Assembly (NCBI GenBank): GCA_001767945.1
Contig: MEMN01000119.1
Coordinates: 1-34,981 of the forward strand
Source of the DNA: Alphaproteobacteria bacterium RIFCSPHIGHO2_12_FULL_66_14
GTDB taxonomy: Bacteria > Pseudomonadota > Alphaproteobacteria > Reyranellales > Reyranellaceae
DNA length: 34,981 nucleotides
Direction: 5' to 3'
The notes beneath the pieces were generated by a model. It searched no databases and was not told the origin of the DNA. It saw nothing but the letters and a program-made list of their open reading frames with translations. Both the position numbers and the translations under genes were made by a program. Shown piece after piece: positions 1 to 7,673 of this stretch (positions within the stretch are counted from its first letter, which is position 1; every line of letters begins with the position of its first letter).

Positions 1-276
1 TCGATCGAGAAGTGGCAAGGCCTCGATTGGGCGAACCTGCAGGTGACGCTCGTGGTCGACGGCAAGACCATCGTCGACCAGAAGGGCGGACTGGGCGCCG
101 TTGATCCGGTGCGGCCGCTCGCCTGGATGATCGACCATGCCGTGCGTCACCGCGGCGGCATCCGGAAGGGACAGGCGATCACCACCGGTTCATGGACTGG
201 CCTGCGCTACTTCCCGCCAGGCGCGCGAGTTCGCGGCGAATTCGTCGGGCTGGGCGCGGTGGAAGCGTCGTTCTGA
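1..276 (+). CDS. 2-keto-4-pentenoate hydratase / fumarylacetoacetase-family protein, 3' end only
   Basis: The first 91 codons seen are the C-terminal end of a protein whose start lies left of the window. The pattern WQGLDWANL, a GG-containing strand, DPVRPLAWMIDHA, then KGQAITTGSWTGL, PPGARV and GEFVGLG is that of the C-terminal part of MhpD/TesE/XylJ-type hydratases. In these, the TTG-x-x-TGL segment forms part of the active-site wall. Family members add water to 2-hydroxypenta-2,4-dienoates in meta-cleavage of aromatics, or act as related decarboxylases. The metal-binding glutamates lie upstream and cannot be checked, so the reaction is uncertain. A strong inverted repeat follows the stop, before the next gene. 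Confidence 0.8.
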   Translation, partial: SIEKWQGLDWANLQVTLVVDGKTIVDQKGGLGAVDPVRPLAWMIDHAVRHRGGIRKGQAITTGSWTGLRYFPPGARVRGEFVGLGAVEASF

Positions 277-297
277 CGTTTCGGCCGATGCCGTAAC

Positions 298-328
298 ACC
301 GGACGGCGCGGTTCGCGCATTGTCCGGT
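298..328 (+). repeat. Nested inverted repeat abutting the DUF1127 start codon
   Basis: ACCGGAC (298-304) pairs perfectly with GTCCGGT (322-328). Inside it GCGCG (306-310) pairs with CGCGC (314-318) around a GTT loop. The structure ends one base before the ATG at 330 and occupies the place where a ribosome binding site would be; no Shine-Dalgarno sequence is visible there. No T-run follows. It could be a terminator-like hairpin after the hydratase gene or a structure that limits translation of the small downstream protein. Confidence 0.6.
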
Positions 329-329
329 C

Positions 330-539
330 ATGCAACAGACCCTTCGACTAATCGTCCTTCCGGCGAGACTGTGCCTCGCTGACCTCCTGCAAACCGGCCT
401 CGCCGTGCTCGCGATCTGGTCCCGCCGCAGCCGGACACGCCGGCGCCTGGCGATGCTGGAGGCGCGCGCCCTGGCCGATCTCGGCCTCACGCGCGCGCAG
501 CAGCGCGCGGAGGCCGCGAAATGGTTCTGGCAGGTGTGA
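330..539 (+). CDS. DUF1127 (YjiS-like) small protein
   Basis: This 69-residue protein has a hydrophobic N-terminal half (about residues 5-29) followed by a basic arginine-rich helix. It ends with the DUF1127 pattern LAMLEARALADLGLTRAQ and a terminal KWFW. DUF1127 proteins are small and abundant in alphaproteobacteria; some members are linked to RNA binding and to phosphate or carbon metabolism, but the role of this one is unknown. The start at 330 is chosen because the downstream methionine would remove half the domain. The gene ends 8 bases before the stop of the convergent lipoprotein gene. The upstream hairpin (298-328) may affect its expression. Confidence 0.8.
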   Translation: MQQTLRLIVLPARLCLADLLQTGLAVLAIWSRRSRTRRRLAMLEARALADLGLTRAQQRAEAAKWFWQV

Positions 540-547
540 GGCGGAGG

Positions 548-952
548 CTAGTAGTACCAGCCCGGATATGGGTAGCCACCCCACGGGCCCCAGTCCCAGT
601 CGTTCATCGAGTTGATGTTGGCGGTCATCTGCTGCTCGTCCGCCAGGTTCTTCTGGAAGACGTTCCCCTGGTACCGGGCATAGGCCGATTGGTTGCCGAC
701 ATACAGGCAGACGCAGACGGTGGGGTCCGGATAGACGTAGAACACTTGGCCGTTCTTGATCTCGCGAGAGAACTTGTGCGGCGGCAGGTTCTTGAACGAG
801 GCCTGGCGCGCCGGGGTGTTGGCCGGCACGAACTTGAAGCCGGCCGCGGCCATCATGTCTTCCTTGTTGCCGATGCTCTGTTGCGTGGTCTGGCAGGCGG
901 CGACGGCGGCGCACAGTCCCAGAATCGCAAGAGTTGATCCAACCTTAACCAT
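548..952 (-). CDS. Small lipoprotein with an aromatic-rich C-terminus
   Basis: A 134-residue predicted lipoprotein of unknown function. The N-terminus has Lys3, a hydrophobic stretch (residues 5-18) and a lipobox-like VAAC with Cys20 as lipidation site, so it should be exported and membrane anchored. The mature part contains FYVYPDP, CVCLYVG and AYARYQG segments. It ends in a tail of Trp, Tyr, Pro and Gly (last 18 residues, containing WDWGPWGG and YPGWYY). The start at 952 is preceded by GAGGAGGAAGC, a good ribosome binding site; an upstream in-frame start at 991 would add a charged extension before the signal. It lies 23 bases downstream of the crotonase-fold gene on the same strand, so the two are probably co-transcribed. 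Confidence 0.75.
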   Translation of the reverse strand: MVKVGSTLAILGLCAAVAACQTTQQSIGNKEDMMAAAGFKFVPANTPARQASFKNLPPHKFSREIKNGQVFYVYPDPTVCVCLYVGNQSAYARYQGNVFQKNLADEQQMTANINSMNDWDWGPWGGYPYPGWYY

Positions 953-975
953 CGCTTCCTCCTCGTTGAGCAGTC

Positions 976-1755
976 CTAAGCGCCCGTCCATTTCGGCGCC
1001 CGCTTCTCCAGGAACGCCGCCATGCCTTCGCGGAAATCGGCACTACCGTAAGCCAACCGGATCAGGTCGTCGATGCTCTCGTCGGCGATCCGCGCCTGCA
1101 GGCGCCGCAGCGCCTCCTTGGTCACCTGCAGGGTGAGGGGGGCATGGCCGGCGACGGTGCGCGCCACTTCCTCGGCGCGGGCATGAAGGCTCGCCGCATC
1201 GGGCAAGACCTCGCTCACCAGGCCGACCGCGAGGGCCGACGGCGCGTCCATCAGCTTGGCGAGGAAGATCATTTCCTTGACCCGTTGCGGACCGATCAAG
1301 GCGGCCAGGCGGGCATAGTTGGACATCGACAGGCAGTTGCCCAGCGTGCGGGAAATGGGAAAGCCGAACTGGGCACTGGCGGCGGCCAGCCTGAGGTCGC
1401 AGACGGCGGCAATGGCGGCACCGCCCCCGGTGCAGAATCCGGCGATGGCTGCAACGGTCGGCACGGCGCAGCGTTCGATGGCATCCAGAATGCGATCCAT
1501 CTTGCGCTCGTAGCCGATGCCGTCCTCGCCACCCTCGAAGCTCTTGAACTGGGCGATGTCGGTGCCGGCGGCGAAGGCCTTGTCGCCCGCACCGGTGACG
1601 ACCAGCGCTTTCGCCTCTCCGGTCTGGCCGATGCGGGTACAGATCTCGGCCAGACCTTCGTACATCGCGAAAGTCAGCGCGTTGCGCGCCTGCGGCCGGT
1701 TCAGTGTCACCCAGCCGATTTCGCCACGCTTTTCGTAGAGGAGTTCACCGGTCAT
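976..1755 (-). CDS. Enoyl-CoA hydratase/isomerase (crotonase) family protein, non-canonical active site
   Basis: A 259-residue crotonase-fold protein. Visible signatures are VTLNRPQARNAL (16-27), the oxyanion-hole region AAGTDIAQF (62-70), and AIAGFCTGGGAAIAAVCD (103-120). In canonical enoyl-CoA hydratase the two catalytic glutamates sit in GGGxEL and in xPExxxG. Here the aligned residues are Ala114 and Ile134, so classical hydration is unlikely and an isomerase, hydrolase or decarboxylase activity on an acyl-CoA is more plausible. The start at 1755 (MTGELLYEKRG) fits the family; the in-frame start at 1794 adds an unlikely tail. It is divergent from the carbonic anhydrase gene and followed by the lipoprotein gene. 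Confidence 0.85.
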   Translation of the reverse strand: MTGELLYEKRGEIGWVTLNRPQARNALTFAMYEGLAEICTRIGQTGEAKALVVTGAGDKAFAAGTDIAQFKSFEGGEDGIGYERKMDRILDAIERCAVPTVAAIAGFCTGGGAAIAAVCDLRLAAASAQFGFPISRTLGNCLSMSNYARLAALIGPQRVKEMIFLAKLMDAPSALAVGLVSEVLPDAASLHARAEEVARTVAGHAPLTLQVTKEALRRLQARIADESIDDLIRLAYGSADFREGMAAFLEKRAPKWTGA

Positions 1756-1838
1756 TTTCACACAAACAAACTGAATTGCCGCTGGCGGCATCATCGTCTA
1801 TGTCGCGCCGCGCCGCAAACAGGCGTAGGCAAGACGGC

Positions 1839-2579
1839 ATGGCATTGGAACGGCTTCTGAAGGGCTTCTCGGATTTCCATCTGGGCTACTATCGCGAGCA
1901 TCTCGATCTCTTCGACCGTCTGGCGGCGGAAGGTCAGTCCCCGAAGATCCTGATCGTGGCCTGTGCCGACGCCCGCGTCGATCCCGGCATCCTGACTCAG
2001 ACCAAGCCCGGCGAGCTCTTCACGGTGCGCAACGTGGCGGCGATGGTGCCGCCGGCGCAGTTCCCGCCCGATGCGCGCCACCACGGCACGTCGGCGGCCA
2101 TCGAGTTCGCCGTGAGGGGCCTCGGCGTCGAGCATGTGGTCGTACTGGGACATGCGCTCTGTGGCGGCATCGGCGCCCTCGTCGACGGCCGCGCGAGCAT
2201 CTATGCGGACTACGATTACCTGTCGACCTGGACCAGCATCGCCCAGGACACGCGCGACCTCGTGGTGGCCGAGCTGAAGGGACGTCCGCGGGAGGAAATC
2301 GCTCGCGCCGTCGAACAGGCCGCGGTGCTGAACAGCGTTAAAAATCTGATGAGCTTCCGCTGGATCGCCGACAAGGTCTCGGCCGGCACGCTCGTGCTGC
2401 ACGCCTGGTGGTTCAACATGACCCAGGGTCAGCTCTACGCCTTCAATCCCGCAACGGCCGCATTTGAGCCGGTGCTGGGCGTCGCGGTCGAGCCGACCGT
2501 GGGGCGAGGCACGGCGCTGTCGTCGATCCAGCCGGCGCGCTTTGTCGCCGCCGTCGCCGGCCGCAAGCCCGATTTCTAG
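1839..2579 (+). CDS. Beta-class carbonic anhydrase
   Basis: A 246-residue zinc enzyme interconverting CO2 and bicarbonate. The ligands expected for the class are present: Cys42 and Asp44-x-Arg46 in CADARVD, and His105 and Cys108 in LGHALCGG. The usual CSDSR motif is changed to CADAR, keeping the Asp-Arg dyad. GELFTVRNVA (58-67) and GTSAAIEFAV (83-92) are typical. The start at 1839 (MALERLLKGF) matches where family members begin; upstream in-frame starts at 1800 and 1704 give Arg-rich, non-conserved extensions. No signal peptide is seen, so the protein is cytoplasmic. It may supply bicarbonate for carboxylation. It ends 3 bases from the convergent aminotransferase gene. Confidence 0.88.
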   Translation: MALERLLKGFSDFHLGYYREHLDLFDRLAAEGQSPKILIVACADARVDPGILTQTKPGELFTVRNVAAMVPPAQFPPDARHHGTSAAIEFAVRGLGVEHVVVLGHALCGGIGALVDGRASIYADYDYLSTWTSIAQDTRDLVVAELKGRPREEIARAVEQAAVLNSVKNLMSFRWIADKVSAGTLVLHAWWFNMTQGQLYAFNPATAAFEPVLGVAVEPTVGRGTALSSIQPARFVAAVAGRKPDF

Positions 2580-2582
2580 GTC

Positions 2583-3761
2583 TCAGCTCGCGAGCGACGC
2601 GACCGCGGCGTCGACGCCGCCCGGCGCGAACGGCACACCCGCCGTCTTCATCGCGAGCTCGGTCGTCGCGAGGCAACCCAGCAGCATCGGCTCGTTGAGG
2701 TCGCCCATGTGGCCGATGCGGAAGACCTTGCCCATCAGCGGTCCCAGTCCGCCGCCCAGCGACAGGTTGAAGCGGTCGATCGCGGCCTTGCGCATCGCGT
2801 CGGCGTTGACGCCTTCCGGCATCATCACCGCCGTCACCGAGTTGGAAAGACGGTCCGGCGACTGGCCGTAGAGCTGCGGACCCCTGCCGTCGGCGCCCCA
2901 GGCGCGCACGGCGGCGCGGGTCGCTTCGGCGAGGCGGGCGTGGCGGGCAAACACGCCGTCGAGGGTTTCCTCCTCGAGCATTTTTAGCGATTCCTGCAGG
3001 CCGAAGAACATGTGCACCGGCGCCGTGCCGATGAACTTCTGCGGCGCGCGGCCGTTCATCAGTTCCCAGTTCCAGTAGTGGCGCGGCGCCTTGTTCTTGC
3101 GCGACAGCTCGATCGCCTTGTTGCTGACGCCGGTCAGCGACATGCCGGTCGGCAGCATCAGGCCCTTCTGGCTGCCGCCCACGGTGACGTCGATGCCCCA
3201 GGCATCCATCTTGTATTCCATCGATGCCAGCGAGGAGATGGTGTCGCTGAGCAGCAGGGCGGGATGCTTGGTCTCGTCCATGGCGCGGCGGATGTCGGCC
3301 ACCGGCAGGACCATGCCGGTCGCAGTCTCGTTGTGAACGGTCAGCACGGCCTTGATCTCGTGCGCCTTGTCCTTGGCGAGGCGCTCCGCGAGCTTCCCGA
3401 CGTCAGCGCCGGTGCGCCAGTCGGCGGCGAAGGTTTCCACCTTGATGCCGAGATTGACCGCCATTTCCGCCCAGCTCAGCGAGAAGTAGCCGGTCTCGAC
3501 GATCAGGACCGTGTCGCCGGCGGAAAACAGGTTGGCGAGGGCCGCTTCCCAGGCGCCATGGCCGCTGGCGTTGTACATGTAGAGCGTCTGGTCGGTCTTC
3601 AGGACCCTCTTCACGCCGGCATGGCAGGCATGCTGGATGGCCAGGAACTCGTCCGACATGAAGTCCAGGACCGGCCGGTCCATGGCGCGCAGCACACGGT
3701 CGGGGATGTTGGTGGGGCCGGGATTGTTGAAGAACTGACGTCCGCGCGGTTTGGCGTTCAC
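2583..3761 (-). CDS. Serine-glyoxylate / alanine-glyoxylate type aminotransferase (class V, PLP)
   Basis: About 392 residues, the usual size for serine-glyoxylate aminotransferases. From the proposed start, NNPGPTNIPDRVLRAM (12-27) is the family N-terminus, Asp173 in LLLSDTISS contacts the PLP ring nitrogen, and Lys199 in GGSQKGLMLPTG forms the Schiff base. The enzyme would move an amino group between Ser, Ala or Asp and a small keto acid such as glyoxylate. I prefer the GTG start at 3761, preceded by GGAG at 7-base spacing; ATG codons at 3794 and 3860 lack ribosome binding sites, and 3860 nearly collides with the divergent gene. It is divergent from a second PLP enzyme gene. Related enzymes include BhcA of the beta-hydroxyaspartate cycle, but the aldolase of that cycle is not in the window. 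Confidence 0.85.
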   Translation of the reverse strand: MNAKPRGRQFFNNPGPTNIPDRVLRAMDRPVLDFMSDEFLAIQHACHAGVKRVLKTDQTLYMYNASGHGAWEAALANLFSAGDTVLIVETGYFSLSWAEMAVNLGIKVETFAADWRTGADVGKLAERLAKDKAHEIKAVLTVHNETATGMVLPVADIRRAMDETKHPALLLSDTISSLASMEYKMDAWGIDVTVGGSQKGLMLPTGMSLTGVSNKAIELSRKNKAPRHYWNWELMNGRAPQKFIGTAPVHMFFGLQESLKMLEEETLDGVFARHARLAEATRAAVRAWGADGRGPQLYGQSPDRLSNSVTAVMMPEGVNADAMRKAAIDRFNLSLGGGLGPLMGKVFRIGHMGDLNEPMLLGCLATTELAMKTAGVPFAPGGVDAAVASLAS

Positions 3762-3816
3762 GTATGCACTCCGGTCTGCGAAAGGCGCGAACATTAGTCC
3801 CGCGGCACTTGGCGAA

Positions 3817-3831
3817 GCAAGCGAGGCTTGC
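3817..3831. promoter_or_regulatory. Inverted repeat in the divergent aminotransferase promoter region
   Basis: GCAAGC (3817-3822) and GCTTGC (3826-3831) form a perfect 6-base inverted repeat with a GAG spacer. It lies in the roughly 100-base region between the divergent starts at 3761 and 3862, about 30 bases upstream of the latter. Position and symmetry suit an operator, but a small hairpin or chance is possible. No regulator gene is adjacent. Confidence 0.35.
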
Positions 3832-3861
3832 GATGCTCCGTCATTAGTAAAGTGAGGGCTC

Positions 3862-5253
3862 ATGACCGTCGTCGCGCCGACCAATTCCGCCATCGTTACC
3901 GATTACAAAGCCCGCACGCCGGGCTCCGGCGCCCTGTTCGAGCGGGCCCACAAGGTGCTGCCCAGCGGCATCACCCACGACGCCCGCTATCTCGATCCCT
4001 ATTCCATCCACGTCGCCAAGGCCAAGGGCGCCCGCAAGTGGGACGTCGACGGCAACGAGTATGTCGACTATTTCGGCGGCCACGGCGCCATGCTGCTGGG
4101 CCATTCCCATCCCGCCGTCGTCGAGGCGGTGAAGAAGCAGATGGAGCTCGGTACGCATTACGGTTCGAGCCACGAACTCGAGGTGCGCTGGGCCGAACTC
4201 GTCTGCGAGCTGACGCCGTGCGCGGAGAAAGTCCGCTTCACCGCGTCGGGCACCGAGGCCTCGCACATGGCGATCCGCCTGGCGCGTGCCTACACGGGCA
4301 AGGACAAGATCGTGCGCTTCATCGGTCATTTCCACGGCTGGCACGACAACGTGACGGCCGGCGCCGGCGCCACCTATGACGGCGGCACGACGCCGGGCGT
4401 GCCGCAGGACGTGAGCGCGCTTTCGATCGTGATGCCGAGTGACAATGTCGCGGCGATCGTGAAGCTGATCGAGGAGCGCGACGACATCGCCGCCGTCATG
4501 TTCGAGCCGTCGGGCGCATCCTGGGGCCAGGCGCCACTGCCGCCGGGCTTCATCCAGGCGGTGCGCGACGCCACCCGGAAGAAGGGCGTCGTCATGCTGA
4601 TGGACGAGGTCATCACCGGCTATCGCTGGTCCTCGGGTGGCGCGCAGAAGGCGTTCGGCATTACGCCCGACCTCTGCATCCAGGCCAAGATCGTGGCCGG
4701 CGGCCTGCCGGGCGGCGCGGTCGCAGGCAAGCGCGACATCCTCGACCGCATCGATCACGATGCGACCGCGGCGAAGAAGATCGAGAGGATCCTGCACCCG
4801 GGTACCTACAACGCCAATCCGCTGTCGGCCGCGGCGGCGGTGACGGCGCTCACGCTGCTGCGCGACGAGGACCTGGCGGAGAAGGCCAACAAGACGGCGG
4901 CAGAGCTGCGCAAGGCGCTCACCGAGGTGCTGGTCAAGGAAGGCGTGCCGTGGGGCATCTACGGCCAGAGCTCGACCTTCCTGATCTATCCCAACCCGTT
5001 CAACGATCCGATCGATCCCGCAACCTTCGATCCGCTCAAGGTGCCTTTCGCCAAGCTCAAGGGCGCGCGCGGCGCGGGTCCGCTCACCGGCAAGATCCGC
5101 ATGGGCCTGATGACCCACGGCGTCGACGTCATGGGCGCCCCCGGCGGCTTCGTGTCGGCGACGCATGGTGGGGCAGAGATCGAGAAGACGGTCCATGCAT
5201 TGCGCGAGACCGTGCGGGCGCTGAAGGCTGAACGCGAAGTGAAGGCGGCGTAG
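3862..5253 (+). CDS. Class III aminotransferase, glutamate-1-semialdehyde aminomutase-like
   Basis: A 463-residue PLP enzyme related to HemL and to class III aminotransferases. Landmarks are GARKWDVDGNEYVDY (56-70), the phosphate-binding SGTEA (129-133), HFHGWHD (156-162), the Asp248-Glu249-Val250 motif, and Lys276 in QAKIVAGGLPGGA as the Schiff-base lysine. It is longer than typical HemL (about 430 residues), and its neighbours are a glyoxylate-type aminotransferase and a lactonase rather than heme genes, so it is more likely a catabolic transaminase or aminomutase. The start at 3862 has GAGG at 5-base spacing. The SMP-30 gene begins at the very next base after the stop, indicating an operon with coupled translation. 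Confidence 0.87.
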   Translation: MTVVAPTNSAIVTDYKARTPGSGALFERAHKVLPSGITHDARYLDPYSIHVAKAKGARKWDVDGNEYVDYFGGHGAMLLGHSHPAVVEAVKKQMELGTHYGSSHELEVRWAELVCELTPCAEKVRFTASGTEASHMAIRLARAYTGKDKIVRFIGHFHGWHDNVTAGAGATYDGGTTPGVPQDVSALSIVMPSDNVAAIVKLIEERDDIAAVMFEPSGASWGQAPLPPGFIQAVRDATRKKGVVMLMDEVITGYRWSSGGAQKAFGITPDLCIQAKIVAGGLPGGAVAGKRDILDRIDHDATAAKKIERILHPGTYNANPLSAAAAVTALTLLRDEDLAEKANKTAAELRKALTEVLVKEGVPWGIYGQSSTFLIYPNPFNDPIDPATFDPLKVPFAKLKGARGAGPLTGKIRMGLMTHGVDVMGAPGGFVSATHGGAEIEKTVHALRETVRALKAEREVKAA

Positions 5254-6174
5254 ATGTACGGGCTGACCAAGCCGATCCCTGCCACCGAGTTCACGCGGCT
5301 GCCGGAAAAGTTCCGCAAACCCGGCCGCACGTCCTGGGGAGACGCCAATGCGGTCGGCATGGTGCTCGACTGCTTCCTCGAGGGGCCGAGCTTCGATCGC
5401 GCCGGTAATCTCTACGTCACCGACATTCCCTTCGGCCGGGTGTTCCGCATCAGCCCGGCCGGCGAGTGGACCCTAGTGACGGAATACGACGGCTGGCCGA
5501 ACGGGCTGAAAATCCACAAGGACGGCCGGATCTTCATCACCGACTACAAGCGCGGCATCGTCCTGCTCGATCCCGCGACCGGCAAGATCACGCCGCTCCT
5601 GGAGACGCGCGGCTCCGAGAGCTTCAAGGGTGTGAACGACCTGTTCTTCGCAGCCAACGGCGATCTCTACTTCACCGACCAGGGCCAGACCGGACTGCAC
5701 GACCCGACGGGCCGCGTTTATCGCTACGACACGGCGGGCAAGCTCACGATGCTGGTGAACACGGTGCCCAGCCCGAATGGGCTGGTCATGAACAAGTCGG
5801 AGACCGTACTCTATGTCGGCGTCACGCGCGGCAACGCGGTGTGGCGCCTGCCGATCATGGCCGATGGCACGGTGAGCAAGGTTGGCCTCTTCATCCAGAT
5901 GAGCGGCGGCCATGCCGGCCCCGACGGCATGGCGCTGGATGAGGAGGGCGGGCTGGTCATCGCCCATCCCAGCACCACAGCCTGGCGCTTCGATCATCTC
6001 GGCCGGCCGACGCACCATATCGACTGCGGCGACGACATCTACTGCACCAACGTGGCGTTCTCGGGCAACGACCTCTACCTCGTGGTCTCGCGCAAGAGCG
6101 AGAAGGTGGCGAGCGGCACGATTCTGAAGGCGGCCATGCCGGTCGCCGGCAAGTCCATGTACAGTCACGCCTGA
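5254..6174 (+). CDS. SMP-30/gluconolactonase/LRE family protein
   Basis: A 306-residue beta-propeller protein of the SMP-30 family, which use a divalent metal to open sugar or hydroxyacid lactones. The conserved metal-site segments are in order: LEGPSFDRAGNLYVTD (Glu43), KGVNDLFFAANGDLYFTD, PSPNGLVM and GPDGMALDEEGGL. No signal peptide is evident. The ATG directly follows the TAG of the aminotransferase gene with no gap, so the two are expressed together. The pair could process an amino or keto sugar acid: the lactonase opens a lactone and the transaminase handles the amino or carbonyl group. The substrate is not known. Confidence 0.85.
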   Translation: MYGLTKPIPATEFTRLPEKFRKPGRTSWGDANAVGMVLDCFLEGPSFDRAGNLYVTDIPFGRVFRISPAGEWTLVTEYDGWPNGLKIHKDGRIFITDYKRGIVLLDPATGKITPLLETRGSESFKGVNDLFFAANGDLYFTDQGQTGLHDPTGRVYRYDTAGKLTMLVNTVPSPNGLVMNKSETVLYVGVTRGNAVWRLPIMADGTVSKVGLFIQMSGGHAGPDGMALDEEGGLVIAHPSTTAWRFDHLGRPTHHIDCGDDIYCTNVAFSGNDLYLVVSRKSEKVASGTILKAAMPVAGKSMYSHA

Positions 6175-6176
6175 TC

Positions 6177-6302
6177 CTCACCATCGGCAAGCTGGAGCCC
6201 ACGGACTGGCAGACCCTGGCGAGCAACACGACGGCGTGGTTGCTCAATGACCAGGTCGCGATCAACCGCGGCTTCATCCGCTATGACATCGAGCTCGGCT
6301 GA
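6177..6302 (+). pseudogene. Possible remnant of a coding region
   Basis: Directly after the lactonase gene a different frame stays open to a TGA at 6300-6302 and reads like real protein (…GKLEPTDWQTLASN…, …NDQVAINRGFIRYDIELG) of ordinary amino-acid composition. There is no start codon or ribosome binding site for it. It looks like the C-terminal end of a lost gene. I do not recognise the family, and a chance open stretch is possible. Confidence 0.3.
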
Positions 6303-6601
6303 CGCGTGCCGTTTCCGGAGAACGTCGGCCGTGGTGATAGCGATGCCTACGGCTTCAAAGGTGGATGGCTGCGGCGGCAGAGAGGACTGCGGCCGGCACG
6401 ATGCAGTTGATGGTTTCGGCTGCGATCATCGCGATGGCCGCGGAAATGCCCTGCAAAGCCAGTACAGGTAGCCAAGTAAGCTCATCGCTGATTAGATTTG
6501 AAGGTGCCGCAGGCTAGCCCCGGGGTGGAAGGGAACTTGGGTATGCAGTGTCTCAATGGGTCTGTTTCATCGGCGCCTTCGCGATAGCCGGGAGGACGGG
6601 C
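6303..6601. other. Intergenic region upstream of the LysR-type gene
   Basis: About 300 bases without a convincing gene. On the minus strand, roughly 6490 to 6356, one frame gives a hydrophobic alanine/isoleucine-rich stretch ending in a stop, possibly another gene remnant. Together with the fragment just to the left this suggests a decayed stretch. It should also hold the promoter of the LysR-type regulator. GCCCCGGGG near 6516-6524 is a local GC palindrome of no clear meaning. Confidence 0.4.
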
Positions 6602-7570
6602 GTGACGAACGACAAGATCAGGGGGTTTCCGCAAGGCTTGGAAAGTCGGTTCTTCCGCGAGGTTCTGAAAATTCGTCACTTGCGAATTCTCGTTGCCCTG
6701 GATCAGATGGGCCAAATCACCAAGGTGGCCAAGGCGTTCAATGTGACCCAGCCGGCGATCTCCAAGCAGATCGTCGAACTGGAACGGGAGCTCGGTAGCG
6801 CGATCATCTGCCGACGGGGAAACGCGATCGCCTTCACGCCGATCGGAGATCTGCTGGTACGTCATGCGAAAGACGTCCTCCATCGCATCCAGCGTGCCGA
6901 ATTCGATATCGACGCCTTCCGGAAGGGACTCGGCGGGCATGTGCGGGTCAGTGCGGTAGCGAGCCTGATGCCGACCATCCTGCCAAAAGCAGTGCGTTTG
7001 ATGCTGCAGGCGGCGCCCTTGTCGCAGGTGACCGTCGCAGAGGGGCATTTCAATCAAATGCTGCCGGCGCTGATGAGCGGCGAGATCGACATGATAGTGA
7101 CACGTGTATGGAAGCCGATGGGGTTGAACGGTGTTGCGCAGCTGTCCTTGGGGTTCGAGCCGATCGTAGTTGTCGCCGGCAGCGATCATCCCCTGGCGAG
7201 GGAAAACGGCGTGACCTGGGAAGCCGCCCTGAAATGGCCTTGGGTGCGGGCGTCCTCAGGATCGTTGGCCAGCGAAGCGGTGAACGAATTCTTGGCTGAA
7301 CAGGGGTATGGGCCGCTGACCGGACGGGTTGAGGCGACGTCGGTCATGCTGACGCTGCAACTCCTGCGGACGTTGCCCTATCTTGCCGCCCTGCCCGAGG
7401 GGTTGGCGCGCCACCATTCCGGACGGGGCGAACTGTCGATCCTCCCGCTCAATTTTGCCGGGGTGCTTTCCGAAGCCAGGTGCTTTTGGTTGTCGGACCG
7501 AACGGATGAAACCGTGACTTTGTTCAGAGCTTGCCTGGCCCGAGCTGCCGAGGACCAATTCGCCGGGTAG
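6602..7570 (+). CDS. LysR-family transcriptional regulator
   Basis: A 322-residue LysR-type regulator. The N-terminal winged helix-turn-helix includes LRILVALDQMGQITKVAKAF and NVTQPAISKQIVELERELG, followed by the linker helix and a periplasmic-binding-like effector domain (from about residue 95). I choose the GTG at 6602 because GGGAGG lies 6 bases upstream and family proteins start close to the HTH; an in-frame start at 6548 would add 18 residues. It is co-directional with, and 211 bases upstream of, a Bug-family binding protein gene, which it may regulate in response to a carboxylate. LysR genes are more often divergent from their targets, so this link is inference. Confidence 0.87.
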   Translation: MTNDKIRGFPQGLESRFFREVLKIRHLRILVALDQMGQITKVAKAFNVTQPAISKQIVELERELGSAIICRRGNAIAFTPIGDLLVRHAKDVLHRIQRAEFDIDAFRKGLGGHVRVSAVASLMPTILPKAVRLMLQAAPLSQVTVAEGHFNQMLPALMSGEIDMIVTRVWKPMGLNGVAQLSLGFEPIVVVAGSDHPLARENGVTWEAALKWPWVRASSGSLASEAVNEFLAEQGYGPLTGRVEATSVMLTLQLLRTLPYLAALPEGLARHHSGRGELSILPLNFAGVLSEARCFWLSDRTDETVTLFRACLARAAEDQFAG

Positions 7571-7673
7571 TCGATTTCTCCCACGTCATTACGTTTCGGT
7601 TATGACGGCTGCTGGAGAAGTAATTTGTTCGGATTTGCCTGGGCGGTTAGCGTCTCAATCCAACGATAAAAAA

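Noticed and set aside
2586-2595. Palindrome GCTCGCGAGC near the convergent 3' ends
   Set aside because: It lies inside the aminotransferase coding end, has no loop and no T-run, so it is not a convincing terminator.
3844-5196. Long minus-strand open frame (450 codons) across the class III aminotransferase gene
   Set aside because: It is antisense to a gene with clear family motifs and has the Arg/His/Ala-rich composition typical of GC-rich antisense frames.
3862-5253. Calling the class III aminotransferase hemL
   Set aside because: Longer than typical HemL, and linked with a lactonase and a glyoxylate aminotransferase rather than tetrapyrrole genes.
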